DNA of 64,000 bases, taken from positions 132,886,095 to 132,950,094 of the forward strand of contig OY755039.1 of assembly GCA_963576565.1 (NCBI GenBank), read 5' to 3'. Numbering within the stretch: position 1 is the first letter of the stretch; each line of letters starts with the position of its first letter. This document shows positions 45,603 through 57,090 of this stretch, piece after piece. The translations under genes were made by a program, and so were the position numbers. Origin of the DNA: Aspidapion aeneum. Its lineage: Eukaryota; Arthropoda; Insecta; Coleoptera; Brentidae. Below the pieces are notes generated by a model, which worked only from the letters and a program-made list of their open reading frames with translations, was not told the origin of the DNA and did not search any database.

Positions 45603-48545
45603 CTAAGCATTAGGGAGAGGGCACAATTTCACCAAAGGCCTCTTGAATAAACCTTTGGAGGTTTTAACTGTAGCAACTCTTACTACATTATCAGTACCAG
45701 GGTGCAATCCTACTACTCGTCCCAATACCCAGTTTAAGGGAGTGGTTTGATCATCTTTGATCAAAACCATCGTATCAATCGCAATGGGATCAATTTTGTC
45801 TTGATTCACTTTAGCGTGCTGTTGCAATGTATGTAAGTAATCTCTGTGCCATCTACGCCAAAAATCGCGATGTAGTTTTTGCAGCAACTGCCACCGAGAA
45901 AGCCTATTTAAAGGCACTTGGTCAAAATCGAGGTCTGGAACAGTCGTAAGTGGTTCCAGGCTAAGGAAATGACCGGGCGTCAGTGCAGTCAAATCATTTG
46001 GATCTGTGCTGACTGGACACAAAGGCCTAGAGTTGAGGATAGCTTCTACTTGAGTAACCACAGTATAAAGCTCCTCAAAAGTAAGCACCTGTTCTCCAAT
46101 TACTCGTATTAAATGAGACTTTGCACTTTTGATGTTACTTTCCCACAAACCGCCCATGTGGGGTGCGGATGGAGGGTTGAAGTTCCAACGAATTGATTCG
46201 CGATTAGCAACTTCAGCAAACATCTTGTTAAGCATTTTAGCAGAAAGCGTAAAATTTGACGCGTTATCCGAGTAGACTACTTCCACGCGTCCTCTTCTGT
46301 CATAATCTAATTCCGAATTGCATAATCTTCCGCCAATGCGTAAAATATTATTTTGATCCAAAAACGGATTTAATTTTCTAAAAACCTTTGGCAACGGTTT
46401 ATTATCGACAAGTAAAGAAATCTCGTTTTGAAAATATTTATTTTGCACGTGTTTTATAAGCACAAATATTGCATTTTGTAACTCATATTGTATTAACCAC
46501 GTAGAATTAATAATAATTTTCTCATTATTAAATTTACGCGCGCGAAGATTGTGAATAAAACGTAGTATAAAAGCAACAAGTCTAATTAAGCGCAAAAAAT
46601 TTGAAAATTTATTAAGCAGACAATCCAAAAACTTTGGTTCAATTGTTGCAGCAAACACCAATTTTCGCTCCTCTTCGAGAGCTTCTTTGGGTGTAGTAAT
46701 ATTATTTTTAGTAAAATCCCATGTCTCTTGTGGCTTACAAAGGAACTCGGGTCCTTGCCACCAAAGGGAACAATTAATTAAATCTGCAGGCAATAGACCA
46801 CGTGACCCGGGGTCCGCGGCGTTTAATTCAGAAGGAACATGGTTCCAATCGCAAGGCTGAATTTTTTCTTGTATGTATGTGACTCGGTTGGATACAAAAG
46901 TGCGCCACGCATGTGGTGATCCTTTGATCCAAGAGAGCGCTACCATACTATCCGTAAAAGCAATAGTATTTTGAAAAGCAATTTTATTAGCAAAAGTATT
47001 TTGAATAAATTGAATGAGTTTAGCTAGCAAAACTGCCGCACAGAGCTCCAAACGGGGAATACTGATTCTTTTTATGGGAGCGACTTTCGATTTTGCGCAC
47101 ACAAAATACGTTTTAATATCTCCGTTTTGATAAACAATACGAAAATAAACCGCCGCACACATACCGCGCTCGGATGCATCGCTAAATCCAACAATTTGAC
47201 AAAATTGAAAATTAGAGAGATCAATCATTCTTGGGATATAAAAATCAGAAAATAATTTGAGTTCTTCTTCGAATTTTTTCCACTTGGAAATTATTTCCGG
47301 GGGTGCTAACTGATCCCAATCTAACTTTATAAACCATAAGTACTGGATTAAATTTTTTTCAAAAAACGTAACCGGTGTAAGAAAACCTAAAGGGTCAAAG
47401 CATTTCGCAAGGGTACTAAGCAAATTACGCTTAGTGCAAATTTTTGTATTATAATTAAAAGAATAAAAAAAGTTATCAGTTTGAGGGTTCCACCTCAAGC
47501 CTAAAATTTTTAGAGAGTTTGCATCCTCTCGATCCAAAGAGAAGTCTTTGGTTTGTATGTGGGTTGCAGGCAAGTCTGCAAGCAATTTGGGTTCGTTTGA
47601 TGCCCATTTTTTCAGTTCAAATCCACCTCGCCCTAATAACTCAATTAATTGATTTTTCATAAGCATGATTTGATCAAAATCATTGCAACTTACTACGCAG
47701 TCGTCTATATAGACGCTGTCCTTTAAAATCGCAGAAGCCAACGGTAAGTCTTGATAATTATCGGCTAATTTAAGCAAGGTTCGAATTGCTAAATATGGAG
47801 AACAGTTTACCCCGAAAGTCAAAGTTTTTAATTCGTAATCTTGCACCGATTCTTCAGAATTAAAACGCCATAAAATTCGTTGGTATTTATGTTGATTTTC
47901 CTCCACACTTATCATTCTGTACATTTTAGAAATATCGCTAACAAAACAATATTTATGTAGCCGAAAATTAAGCAAAATTTTAACTAAATCTCCTTGTAGT
48001 TTAGGACCCGTGTGAAGGGCTTGATTTAGGCTAGACTTATTTAAAGAATGACTCGATGCGTCAAAGACAGGACGAACAGGCGTGCTACTCGAGCTTTCTT
48101 TTATAACCGCATGGTGAGCAATATAAAAATATTCATGAATTTCTGAGTTATTAGGGGGTGAAACTGCACGCATGTGACCCATATCCAAGTATTCTTGCAT
48201 TACTTGTGAGTAAGAAGTAAATAATTTTTTATCATTTAGCAAACGTTTTTCAAGCGAGTACAACCGACGCAAAGCAAGGGTTCGGGTATCGCCGAAATCA
48301 ACGGGATTGATTTTAAAAGGTAACGAAACGGTGTATCTACCGTCCACATCGTGTATAGTAGTTTTTTCAAAATATTTTTCGCAAAAAATATCTGAAGGTG
48401 AATTTTTCTCCACCGTAGGAACCTCTTCCAACTCCCAGAATTTTTGCAAAGTATTATTTAAATCAGGAGTGGAAATAGTTGCCATAAAAGTAGAAATATT
48501 TTTTGATGCAAAAGCAGCATTTTGCAGAGGCATTTTTCCGAGCAA
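45603..48545 (-). pseudogene. Bel/Pao 2 Pol: RT, RNase H, deleted integrase
   Basis: 980 residues. The first codon in this frame is not an ATG; the frame is really a continuation of the protease from about 48650. Reverse transcriptase: VRPVFDASS (~162), VSDISKMYRMI (~200) and the YIDDCV active site (~277). RNase H-like: GFSDASERGMCAAVY (~452), AFTDSMVALSWI (~528) and AADPGSRG (~578). Integrase: after the GGRLCNSELDYD block (~745) the sequence jumps to VEVVYSDNASNF, so about 170 residues with the zinc-binding H-H-C-C and the first catalytic Asp are missing, in frame. The PHMGGLWESN glutamate region (~797), TPGHFL and the DUF5641 motif LSRWQLLQKLHRDFWRRWHR (~880) are intact. Confidence 0.92.
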
Positions 48546-48600
48546 AGTCCATCCGAAGACTGTATTAATACAAGAGGGGGTGTCTGGACCAAAATAAAGT

Positions 48601-49446
48601 CTACCTTCTTCTAAAAGTGATCCATAAAGGTCCGCGCCAATAAGAAGCTCCAGCTTGATTATACCAACTGGGATCAGCTAATTTTAGACCAGTTAAGTAG
48701 TGCAAAGAATTTTGGTTAAAAAATACACTTGGCATTTTATCGCAAACTTGGTCTATTAATACAGGTTCTAGACTAAAAATTTTCGATTTATTATCGATAC
48801 CAGCAATTTTACAATGCACCGCATGGCGCGCAGTAGTAGACATATCTCCTAAACCGTTTACATTAAGCGAAATGTTGGATTTAGGAAGTCCGAGTGCATT
48901 CGCACATTTTTTCGTTATAAAGGAGCACATGGCGCCATTATCCAAGATGGCGCGTATTTCGTGCCAATTTCCGTATGCATCACGGATGTGCAGCAAAGCA
49001 GTGCAAAGCAACGTGTCATAGTCGCCAATCACAGTACCCGCGTGAATAGATTTATTTTCAGTAATCTGATTTTCTACGGGGTTAGTTTGTGATCCACTAG
49101 ACGTCACAGAAGAAGAAGCAATTACCGAAGCTGGGGAGTTATTTTTTAGGCATAAAAGACTGTGGTGATTTAAAAAACAAAATCTACATCTTTTTTGTGA
49201 AGTGCACGAGTCTTGATGAAAACTAGCCATGCAGTTGGTGCATCCCTTATTATTTCTAATAAAATCAATGCGTTCTTGAATTGGTTTCGTTAAAAAAGAT
49301 TCACAGCTAAAAATCAGATGTGTATTTTTTGCTTTGCAGTAGAAACACGTGTTTTGTTTGGAATTTGGAGTTTTTTGTGACTGTCTGTTTGCAAGTAAAA
49401 CTGTTTTATTTCGTGGATTACGGGGGGATCTCGAGAAGTTCCCTGG
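48601..49446 (-). pseudogene. Bel/Pao 2 nucleocapsid-protease segment
   Basis: In the same frame as Gag but separated from it by TGA at 49447-49449; open for 282 codons to 48601. Cysteine-rich knuckles include the CFYCKAKNTH start of a knuckle and CTNCMASFHQDSC, then CRFCFLNHHSLLC. The A16-type protease motif follows: AILDNGAMCSFI with the catalytic aspartate. Near 48650 a one-base frame change moves the continuation (GADLYGS and FGWTLLG blocks) into the Pol frame. The protease would process Gag and Pol in an intact relative. Confidence 0.85.
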
Positions 49447-50391
49447 TCATGAGTTTTGAACATTATCTTGTTTCATAGACAAAGATAAAGATTCAAGAGA
49501 CGTGCAATGTTGCTCTAAAAATTTGTAAATATCTTCGTATTTTGGCATTAAATTAGAAGCGTGATTTTGTTCAAATAACTTACGCGTTCCCGGATCTAAT
49601 CGATCCAAAAGCATGTTCGCAGTAATAAAGCACCAACTATGGGTCGCATATCCCATATTTTTTAAGCAATCAAGGTTTTCCTTGAACGTATCTAGCATTT
49701 TGCGCAATTCTAAAACATCATCATTGGATAGCCGAGGTGAGTTTTTGATAGATTTCCAGTAAGAAACCGCACGCAAGCGCTTATTGTCATATCTGGAAAT
49801 CAGCGTATCGTAGCAAAGTAAATAATTATTTCCTTCAAGAGGTATATTTTTAATTAAATTTAAAGCAGGGCCTCTTAAAATCGTACGTAAATATTTAAAC
49901 TTCTCAATGTCCGAGCTCTTACGCGTATGTACAACCGCATTGTAAATCTCAATAAAGCTTGGAAACTCCTCAACATCGCCCGAAAAAGGAGGGACATTTA
50001 ACTTGGGAAGAGAAAATTCTGGTTCCGGAAAAATCATTGTTTGATTATTTACCTCATTGTGGCTTCGATTTATTTCTTCAGCCTCCACCTCAAATAAATC
50101 ATAGTGCAAAGCCTCAACCTCTACGCATCTATCCAAAAAATCTTTTTGTATTTTATTCTGAGCTTCCAGAGCTTCAGAATCGTCTGAAATCAAGATCAGT
50201 AAAGCATTATGATGTTTTTCAAAGCTCTTACAACAAGAAGAAAGTTTTTTAAAGTTAACTTTAAACCTTGTGTGAGCAGCTGGATTTGTTTTCGCCTGAT
50301 TGGCATAGTGTTCAAGCACACTCAACTGATTGATGGCAGTTTGACGCAAGGCCTTAGCCGAGCTTACCTTTTTTTCGGTATCGTTTACCAT
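49447..50391 (-). pseudogene. Bel/Pao 2 Gag
   Basis: 314 residues from an ATG about 530 bp inside the 5' LTR. The N-terminal half is helix-rich and charged. The DUF1759 Gag domain starts near FSLPKLNVPPFSGDVEEFPS (~126-145) and includes LRGPALNLIKNIPL (~168) and LISRYDNKRLRAVSYW (~192). It ends at a TGA (49447), after which the same frame stays open through the zinc knuckles. A single point change, or read-through, is therefore the only barrier to the rest of Gag. Confidence 0.88.
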
Positions 50392-50895
50392 TTCAAAAGG
50401 TTAAAGTGCAAAGTAAAGCAATAGTTAATAAGGGAAGCAAATTTAAAAAATATATCGTACTACTTTTCAAATTCCCTCGTAAACCAAGATTCAAAGCAAT
50501 ATTAAAAGGCCAGCGGCTTTTAGCAAATATCGAGTAAAGAACAGCAAGTTTTTAGCAAAAAGTATAAATGCTAATAAATATGCACAAAAAATTTAGCAAC
50601 TGATAAGAGTTTCTGAATTTGTGTAGGTACGCAAGGAAACGCAAGCCTTACATACATCGACAGCGCAATAATTTTTAATTTTGAAAAAAAAAATTTTTTT
50701 TCAAAATTTGTATGCAATTTGTATATTGCACAAATAAAAAATGCAATGCAAGTTGGTACGTGCAACGTACAATAGACACACCGTAGATAAAATGTAAAAC
50801 CTAAGATATGCCTTGTCTCAAAAAGACGCAAAGTAAAGTCCTAACTTCAAACACAATTATGCAACTCTGAGAGCACCTATTACGCAGAACGGGAA

Positions 50896-50913
50896 ATCCG
50901 GCTCGAAGGACCA
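50896..50913 (-). other. Bel/Pao 2 primer-binding site (tRNA-Tyr type)
   Basis: Minus strand TGGTCCTTCGAGCCGGAT, five bases inside the 5' LTR; identical 18-mer to Bel/Pao 1 (33855-33872). Confidence 0.78.
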
Positions 50914-50918
50914 AAAAA

Positions 50919-51679
50919 TGGTCGGTCGAGACGTCTTTCGCATGAAAAAGTCAACAAACCAACCGAACTGTAGCAATAGGGATCTCCAGTCCAATAGTTC
51001 CCACTCTTAGGTTACACTTTTGTGTTCTTAGTTAGGAATAGTAGCATAGGGAATAAGTAAAAAATGTAAAGAAACGCAGCTCAAAAACACTTTGACTTAC
51101 CCTTGGATGAAAGGAACTTGGTACATGGACAACTGCACAGTCGAATCCAAATAATTCCAATCAAAGTAGTAGCAGTAGCACATCAAAGCAGTTCATAAAA
51201 TGTTTATACACGACCGCGGTCTTAAAAAACACGCATGTGATTTCACTTGGCGATCAATATATATCACTGGTATGGAGAGTACCCCAAATATTCGCATAAG
51301 CTCCGTGTAGCAAGACGGACGTTGGAGCACTGCTATATGTAGCAATACAGCAGTAAAGGTATGTATCAAATTAGGGAAAAAAACTTAAATTAAAAAAGAA
51401 TGGAAAATGGATATACTCAAGGTAGAAAGAAAGCAAAAATAACAAAGTAAAGTCAATGCATTCTTGAGCATATAATTCACCGCGCAAATTCAAATTTTTA
51501 CCCTTTTTGTAGGCAAGGCATATCTTAGTAACTAAATTAGGTTAAACCAAGAAATAAAAGTAACTTTAAGTATAAAGTTTTAGCATAACTCTAGCAAAAA
51601 AAAAGAAAATAAAAACCATTCTAATTTAGATAAATGTCTCTAAATTTTATATCTTAAAACTAAACGCCGGGACGAAGCA
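50919..51679 (-). repeat. Bel/Pao 2 5' LTR
   Basis: 761 bp, about 99.3% identical to the 3' LTR by eye (differences near 51192, 51367, 51399, 51421 and 51617). Confidence 0.93.
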
Positions 51680-51689
51680 GTAGGTATAT

Positions 51690-51851
51690 TAGCTCACACT
51701 ACTACTATACTATAGTAGTGTGAGCTATGGTGATCCTAATTTTTTCGAGAAAAAAAAAGTTGCTCCGATTTAAAAAAATTTTATATATCTTTGCGTTTCA
51801 GATGATTTTCAAACTTTTTTGTCGCGCCGTCTGTCTGTCTGTCTGTCTGTA

Positions 51852-51898
<47 letters not shown>

Positions 51899-52436
51899 AT
51901 GTCTGTCTGTAACGACCAACGCGCATAACTCAAAAACCGCCTTGCCGATCTTAATGAAATTTGGTACCTAGGCTGGGTCTTAGGTCGAGATGGTCCCATT
52001 TAAAAATGAACAAAATCCACCGAACACAAGCCAAATAAAAGGGTGGGGGAAGATCTCAAAAATTAGAGTTTATGTGAAAATATGGCGTGTGTGATATCAA
52101 ACAAAAGGTTATTGAGTATGGAGTTAAACAAAATACATTTTAGTTTTCTTTTCTTTTAAAAGGGTGGGGGTAGATTTTAAAAATTAGAGTTTACGTAAAA
52201 ATATGACGTGTGTGATATCAAACGAAAGGTAATTGAGTCCGGAGTTAAACAAAATACATTTTAGTTTTTGTTTTTTTAAAGGTGGGGGTAGATTTCAAAA
52301 ATTTGAGTTTAAGTCAATACATGGCTTGTGTGGTATCAAACAAAAGGTAATTTAGTCTGGAGTTGATTAAGATATATTTCAGTTTTTAGTTTTATTAGCT
52401 CGCACGTACACTATAACTATAGTACCTAGTGTGAGC
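51690..52436. mobile_element. Element with a hairpin at each end
   Basis: The left end is itself a palindrome (TAGCTCACACTACTACTA with its complement, 51690-51727). The right end is a second one (TAGCTCGCAC...GTGTGAGCTTA, about 52397-52440). The two ends are also inverted repeats of each other. The interior has a GTCT microsatellite (about 51831-51910), a CTTAATGAAATTTGGTAC motif block, and three tandem copies of a unit of about 120 bp (52037-52390). Non-coding; the open frames here are microsatellite read-through. It lies 10 bp from the Bel/Pao 2 duplication. Confidence 0.65.
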
Positions 52437-52780
52437 TTAGGGGCCCATATATTGACAGAGTATTTTTTAATGTAATTCTTGCTCTAGTATGTTTTATTCA
52501 CACGAGCCGCCGCTGATTAAACACCATCTCTCACAAACCCACTTTCGCCTACTAACTGTAAACTTCACCCGATTGCGTTGTATAAAGATAATAACATTTC
52601 CTAAAATAATATCTCCCTCTCTTTTCCTCCATGCACTCTACAGCCCTTTTAGTCCAGGGTCATACTCTTAAAATTAGCCTCCGCGGGCTTTTTCATGAAG
52701 ATTTGATATTACCAGACTCAAAAATTGCTAGTCGAAAAGTAAGTTCAGGATGCCAAATATTTTTTCAATTCTGAACTGCT

Positions 52781-54263
52781 AAGCCAGAACAATGAAACTT
52801 GGCACACTTATTGGCCTCCGAGGACTGATACTTCAGCTACCAAAAAATGTTAAATATTTGACTCCTAGAGGCGCAAGGGGGCTAAATGTGTTTTTAGAGT
52901 GTCCGTTATATCTTCTACACTATTGCACCTGCACAACTAGGACTAAAATGTGTAGTTTATGCTCGAGTTTATGTAATTGTCTAGAAGTCTGCTATATAAA
53001 AAAATCGAAGCTGTTAACAAAGCAAGTAAGGGGCAAAAAATTTTGTCATCTAAATATTTTAAAAAATAATTAACTGCCCTATGTCGGCGAAATTGCTTCA
53101 AAAGGTTGCGGTGAACCACTTTTCAATTTTATATACTTTATACTTTGCCCTTATCCCCTAGAGGCTATAAGGGGCCAACATGTTATTTTGACCAGACATA
53201 ATCACAGAATTACTCATTCCGGATATCTTAAATCAATCAATTGGATGGGCCATACATTGTAAAATGCAATCTTCAGGGGTAACCCCATATACATAATAGT
53301 CCAATACCCACGTTAACTGCCCATTCATTATGCAAACATGAGGACCTTGGGGTCTTTAAGCAAAAAAGACCTGATTGGTTGCTTTCAAAGACATATGCAT
53401 ATTATTTCCATATAGTACGTATTATTGCAATACCTATGGTACCTTACGATGCAGAATGCAAACATATTTGAAATAGCAATATCCATGGGTATAAGTCTAT
53501 CCTCTTTGCGGTCCTTAAGATAAAATGTCCTGATTGGTTATACTGTTACGCATGAATATTATTTTATTCTTGTATTCGTTACGTCAAATCATCGGCGTAC
53601 AGTTGACAAAAACTCTATCTGTAAATTTGGTATCTGTGCATTCTTCGTACCTTTATTTCTGAATGTTTGCATAAAACGCCAACCACTGTATTACGTATAT
53701 GGGTAACCCCTATATAGGGGAGATAAATTTTACCGTCATATAGCTTGCACAACTGTAATCATTATCAATATAAAGTGCCAGATAAATTAGGCCTTTTTGA
53801 ATTTGCAACTATTCATAGCCCCCTATATTGCTCCTGAGCATGAAAAATGTTGTATTTTATATATATGACTCATCCAGTTAATCAGTTTAAGATATCCCAA
53901 ATGAGTACTTTCCTGATTTTTAAGTGGAGTCAAAATAAGATGTTGGCCCTTTACAGCCCCTAGGGACCGTAGCAAAGTATATAAAGTATATAGAATTACG
54001 AAGTGGTCCACCGCGCTTTTTCGATGCGATTTCGATGACAAAGGGCAGAGTATAAGTGAATTATTTTTTAAAAACTATAAATAACAATTTGTTTTGCCCC
54101 TAGTTGTGCAGGTACAGTAGTGTCGAAGATATCAGGGCAAATCTAAAAACATATTTTTGCCCCCTTGCGCCCCTAGGGGCCATATATTTAATATTTTTTG
54201 AAAGTAAAAGAATTGATTTTTGAAGGCCGATGTGGGTGCCAAGTTTTATTGCTGTAGCTTCAA
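52781..54263. mobile_element. Foldback element of 1.5 kb in intron 2
   Basis: Long imperfect inverted repeats: the block AACTTGGCACACTTATTGGCC near 52795 to CCTGCACAACTAGG near 52940 mirrors CCTAGTTGTGCAGGTAC near 54098 to GTGCCAAGTTTTATT near 54250. A second pair further in (about 53090-53270 and 53830-54020) mirrors as well. An inner TIR element (about 53276-53714) sits at the centre. No coding capacity. It ends about 190 bp before receptor exon 3. Confidence 0.7.
53276..53714. mobile_element. Inner TIR element of the 52781-54263 foldback
   Basis: GGGGTAACCCCATATACATA at the left edge is mirrored by TACGTATATGGGTAACCCC at the right edge. About 440 bp, non-coding. Confidence 0.5.
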
Positions 54264-54454
54264 CCAGTGCCTCTAAATATTTTTTGACATTACCTGAAAC
54301 CAGATAGAATTGAAAACTTATTTTTAGACCCTATCCTTATATTAAACTGAAACTTTTTTGGGTCTGTTAACAGGTCTGGAAGAGTGGGTCCAAGAAAGAC
54401 GCTATGAGCCCGGACTATTTAGTGAATATTCATTGACTGGACTAATAATTCCAG

Positions 54455-54628
54455 GTATCATACGGTTCCACATCACCCTCGTTAAGCGATAGAAGCAAGT
54501 TTCCATTGTTTTTCCGAACAGTGGCCCCAGACTCGACGCACAACTTGGCCAAAATTCGTCTAATTAAGGAGTTTGGTTGGCAAGTAGTAGTTACTTTCAG
54601 CCAGAGCGAGGAAACCTATTTACTTCCG
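54455..54628 (+). CDS. GABA-B-type receptor, exon 3
   Basis: 58 codons between a TTCCAG acceptor and a CCG/GTAAGA donor, phase 0. It begins VSYGSTSPSLSDRSKFPLFF and continues RTVAPDSTHNLAKIRLIKEFGWQVVVTF in shorter blocks. The SYGSTSP and FPLFFRT motifs are diagnostic of the GABA-B receptor ligand-binding lobe; the SYGS serines lie in the segment that lines the binding cleft in the characterised family members. The combination with exon 2 fits an insect GABA-B subunit. Whether this subunit binds GABA cannot be told from this part. Confidence 0.95.
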
Positions 54629-54654
54629 GTAAGAGAAACATGTTACAAATAAAT

Positions 54655-54790
54655 ATAAAATAAATAAATAAATAAATGGTTTATTAACAGCAAAATACAT
54701 TTTTTTTTGAAAATACATTTACATCTCAGCTCTAAAACCGGCTGTGAATAAACCATATTACCCCCAATGTAAGCACTGTCCCGGGGTCTT
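54655..54790 (-). mobile_element. Probable LINE/SINE 3' end with an AAAT-type tail
   Basis: An (AAAT)n run (about 54655-54680) is followed by TGGTTTATTAACAG. On the minus strand this reads as a short 3' end with an (ATTT)n tail, as in truncated non-LTR insertions. It starts only 27 bp after the exon 3 donor. No coding frame. Confidence 0.4.
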
Positions 54791-55345
54791 ACACAGAAAA
54801 AATATATAAAATCACAACAAATAGCATCGGTTCAAAATAATAACTGGTTTTTAAGAACCAAAGCAATATGCACTTCAAAACCGGAGAATTTTTATCTTCC
54901 TAGCCCGTGTAGCCAATGACTATATAGAGAAGGTATTATTTTCGACGAAAATGTGTTATTTGGGTGTATTGTGTCCTATCCCAGCAATATCGTCGTGATG
55001 TCTCTCTGTGTGTATGTGTGTGTATATATTATTTCTGTCCGTAACACGATAGCTCCTAAACCGCTCAACTGATTTTCATAAAATTTTCAGGTAAAATAGT
55101 CTTCGACACTTTACCGAGCTGATTAGATTTTGGCCAAAATCCATTAATGCTAATGACATATATGTTGCTTTTTGACAATTACAAATTTTAAAAATGCTAA
55201 CTTTTTAACGGGCATCGTATCAATATACAGTTTTCGAAATATAGTAGACTACATTTTGATCAATAATTTGTGTTATAATCAAAAACTTCGTAAGATCTTT
55301 AGTTTCTGAGATATCTACAAAAAACTGTTTTTAAGACTGATATAT

Positions 55346-56153
55346 TGTCAGGAATGTAAATTTCCCCTGACTATGCCACTGTACGAAACCATCTTGGAAA
55401 AACGAAAAACGCAATTATGGTTCTGTTGAGATAAGAAAGTGGTTCCGCCTCCCTCCAAAATGGTAAACAGTTGGTTGCCGCCCACCTACACAGCAGGTGG
55501 TTAATGGGAGAAAACTACTAAAAAGTGAAGAGTGGGAGTTCTAATGGTTAAGCGTGGGGATACAGCAAGAAGCGAGAGGGTTTTCCCTTCAAAGTGATTG
55601 GATATGGAAAAACTGTGAGATAAGAAAAACTTGTCTATAAAATGTCATTTTATCTCTGTTTTTGTTAGATTTTCTTGCTAAACTCATTAGCTAGAATTTA
55701 AAGTAAACTTTAGGATTATCAGCAACGCCACTGACTTGGTTCCTCCAAGCTCTTCATAGAGGGGATAATGGATTATTTAGGTCCAACCTACCGTTGATAA
55801 AAACCCAAACTTTGAGGAGACAAGTGGGTAGTCACATTCTAAGTTTTGTTGAAATTAATTAAAACCTCTAAACTAATTATCAGTAAAGAAACATAAGATT
55901 TTTATATTTAAAGAATATTTTGCAGTTTGTTATTTTGGTAAGTTAAAGTTTTATTTTAATATTTTGGGTCTTGTTTGTTTTATAGGTCATAAGAAAAGTC
56001 TTGTAACAATTTGTAAATTGCAAAAGTTTTATTTTGTATTCATTAAAGTTTGTAACGTTTTTAAAACTGTTTTATATTTATTTTATACACACAAGAGATC
56101 TACTACGGTACCCTCGTTTAAGGGCTTGATTTAAAATAAACTCGTACCCGACA
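55346..56153. mobile_element. Solo LTR of a Gypsy-type element, 808 bp
   Basis: Begins TGTCAGGAATG and ends ACTCGTACCCGACA (TG...CA), with a perfect 4-bp duplication ATAT (55342-55345 and 56154-56157). A TATAAAA-type box lies at about 55635. No internal coding region remains, as expected after recombination between two LTRs. It sits in receptor intron 3. The orientation is probably plus, judged by the TATA. Confidence 0.75.
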
Positions 56154-56186
56154 ATATTATGATGGATTCACTTGAAATGTGCTAAT

Positions 56187-56853
56187 AGGCTAGCTAGGGA
56201 GGTCTCAGATCCGTCAGGGATCCATTTACTTTTCTAAAATATTGCATTCATTAGATAGTTTAAGTTGTGCTACGTATTTTTACGTAAAACTGCACGTTAA
56301 GCGCTCTACGTTTTGTTCCAAATTTGAGTTTAAGTTTAATGTTTTTACGTTACCATAACAAGTCTACTAATAGCAGAGAATATGGAATTCAGCACTGTGT
56401 TTTTTTGATGTTACAATTTTGTTTTTTGTCTTTTCAACTACAGCAGGAATATATTTGCAAATAATCGTTTGTACTGGAAGCGGAAATTATCGTCTAGGCC
56501 TCATTTTTCGATCGGTCAATCAACCAATTCTATTCTTTAGTAACGTTAAGGTGCCCGCAGACTGCCGTAAGCTAATGTAAATACGTAAGCTCCTAACGTG
56601 ACCTTGACGACGGTGTGACGAAGTGCGCTTGCGTAACTGTCAAATCTCATGCTTACGTAAAAATACGTAGCACAACTTAAACTATCTATTGACATTTGTT
56701 TCGTTCAAAAAAAATAATATTGGGTTAATTGTAGATTGAAACTTTTTGACACATTTTGATTCCCCTTTTGAGACAATTAATGTTTTGTTTTATTAATAAA
56801 CTTTAGTAAAAAAAATGGATCCATGACGGATCTGATACCTTTCTAGCTAGCCC
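56187..56853. mobile_element. MITE/foldback in intron 3
   Basis: The left end GGCTAGCTAGGGAGGTCTCA with GATCCGTCAGGGATCC mirrors the right end (GGATCCATGACGGATC, then CTAGCTAGCC). A second inner pair, TAGTTTAAGTTGTGCTACG (about 56260) against CGTAGCACAACTTAAACTA (about 56670), also mirrors. Non-coding. Confidence 0.7.
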
Positions 56854-56932
56854 GTTAATGTTAGTTTTGATTGCGGATTTTAATTCTACGTAAAAAAATA
56901 AAAAACTGCTACGCAAATTTTTTTCCGAAACA

Positions 56933-57090
56933 TGCTTGCTTTAACCCCAAACAGGATACTTAGTTATTTCGACTTTATAACCAAGAATCAAAACAAAAAG
57001 TAACCAAAAACTAAATGAAATAACATAAGACAGGTTATAACAATCTGGTTACTTTTCCGTTCGGGCAAGCATTTTTCGGAAAAAAATTCG
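56933..57090. mobile_element. 158-bp MITE in intron 3
   Basis: GCAAATTTTTTTCCGAAACA with TGCTTGC at the left mirrors GCAAGCATTTTTCGG with AAAAAAATTCG at the right. Non-coding. Confidence 0.65.

Larger units (their letters stand above)
44799..51679 (-). mobile_element. Bel/Pao LTR retrotransposon 2, in receptor intron 2
   Basis: 6.9 kb, antisense to the receptor gene. The LTRs (44799-45559 and 50919-51679, 761 bp each) differ at only about five positions. The perfect 5-bp duplication GTAGG is at 44794-44798 and 51680-51684. The primer-binding site is the same tyrosine-tRNA type as in Bel/Pao 1, although the LTR sequences are unrelated. It carries gag, protease, reverse transcriptase, RNase H-like and integrase regions. 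Gag is interrupted by TGA, a one-base frameshift separates protease from reverse transcriptase, and the integrase lacks its zinc-binding and first catalytic part. It inserted recently, yet cannot integrate on its own. Confidence 0.95.

Noticed and set aside
49959..50252. Plus-strand open frames opposite the Bel/Pao and Gypsy genes (also 25642-25908, 29114-29350, 48307-48597)
   Set aside because: They lie antisense to recognisable Gag/Pol coding sequence and have no domains of their own.
51831..51910. Regular GTCT repeat resembling an array or coding region
   Set aside because: Simple microsatellite; the open frames on both strands are repetitive read-through.
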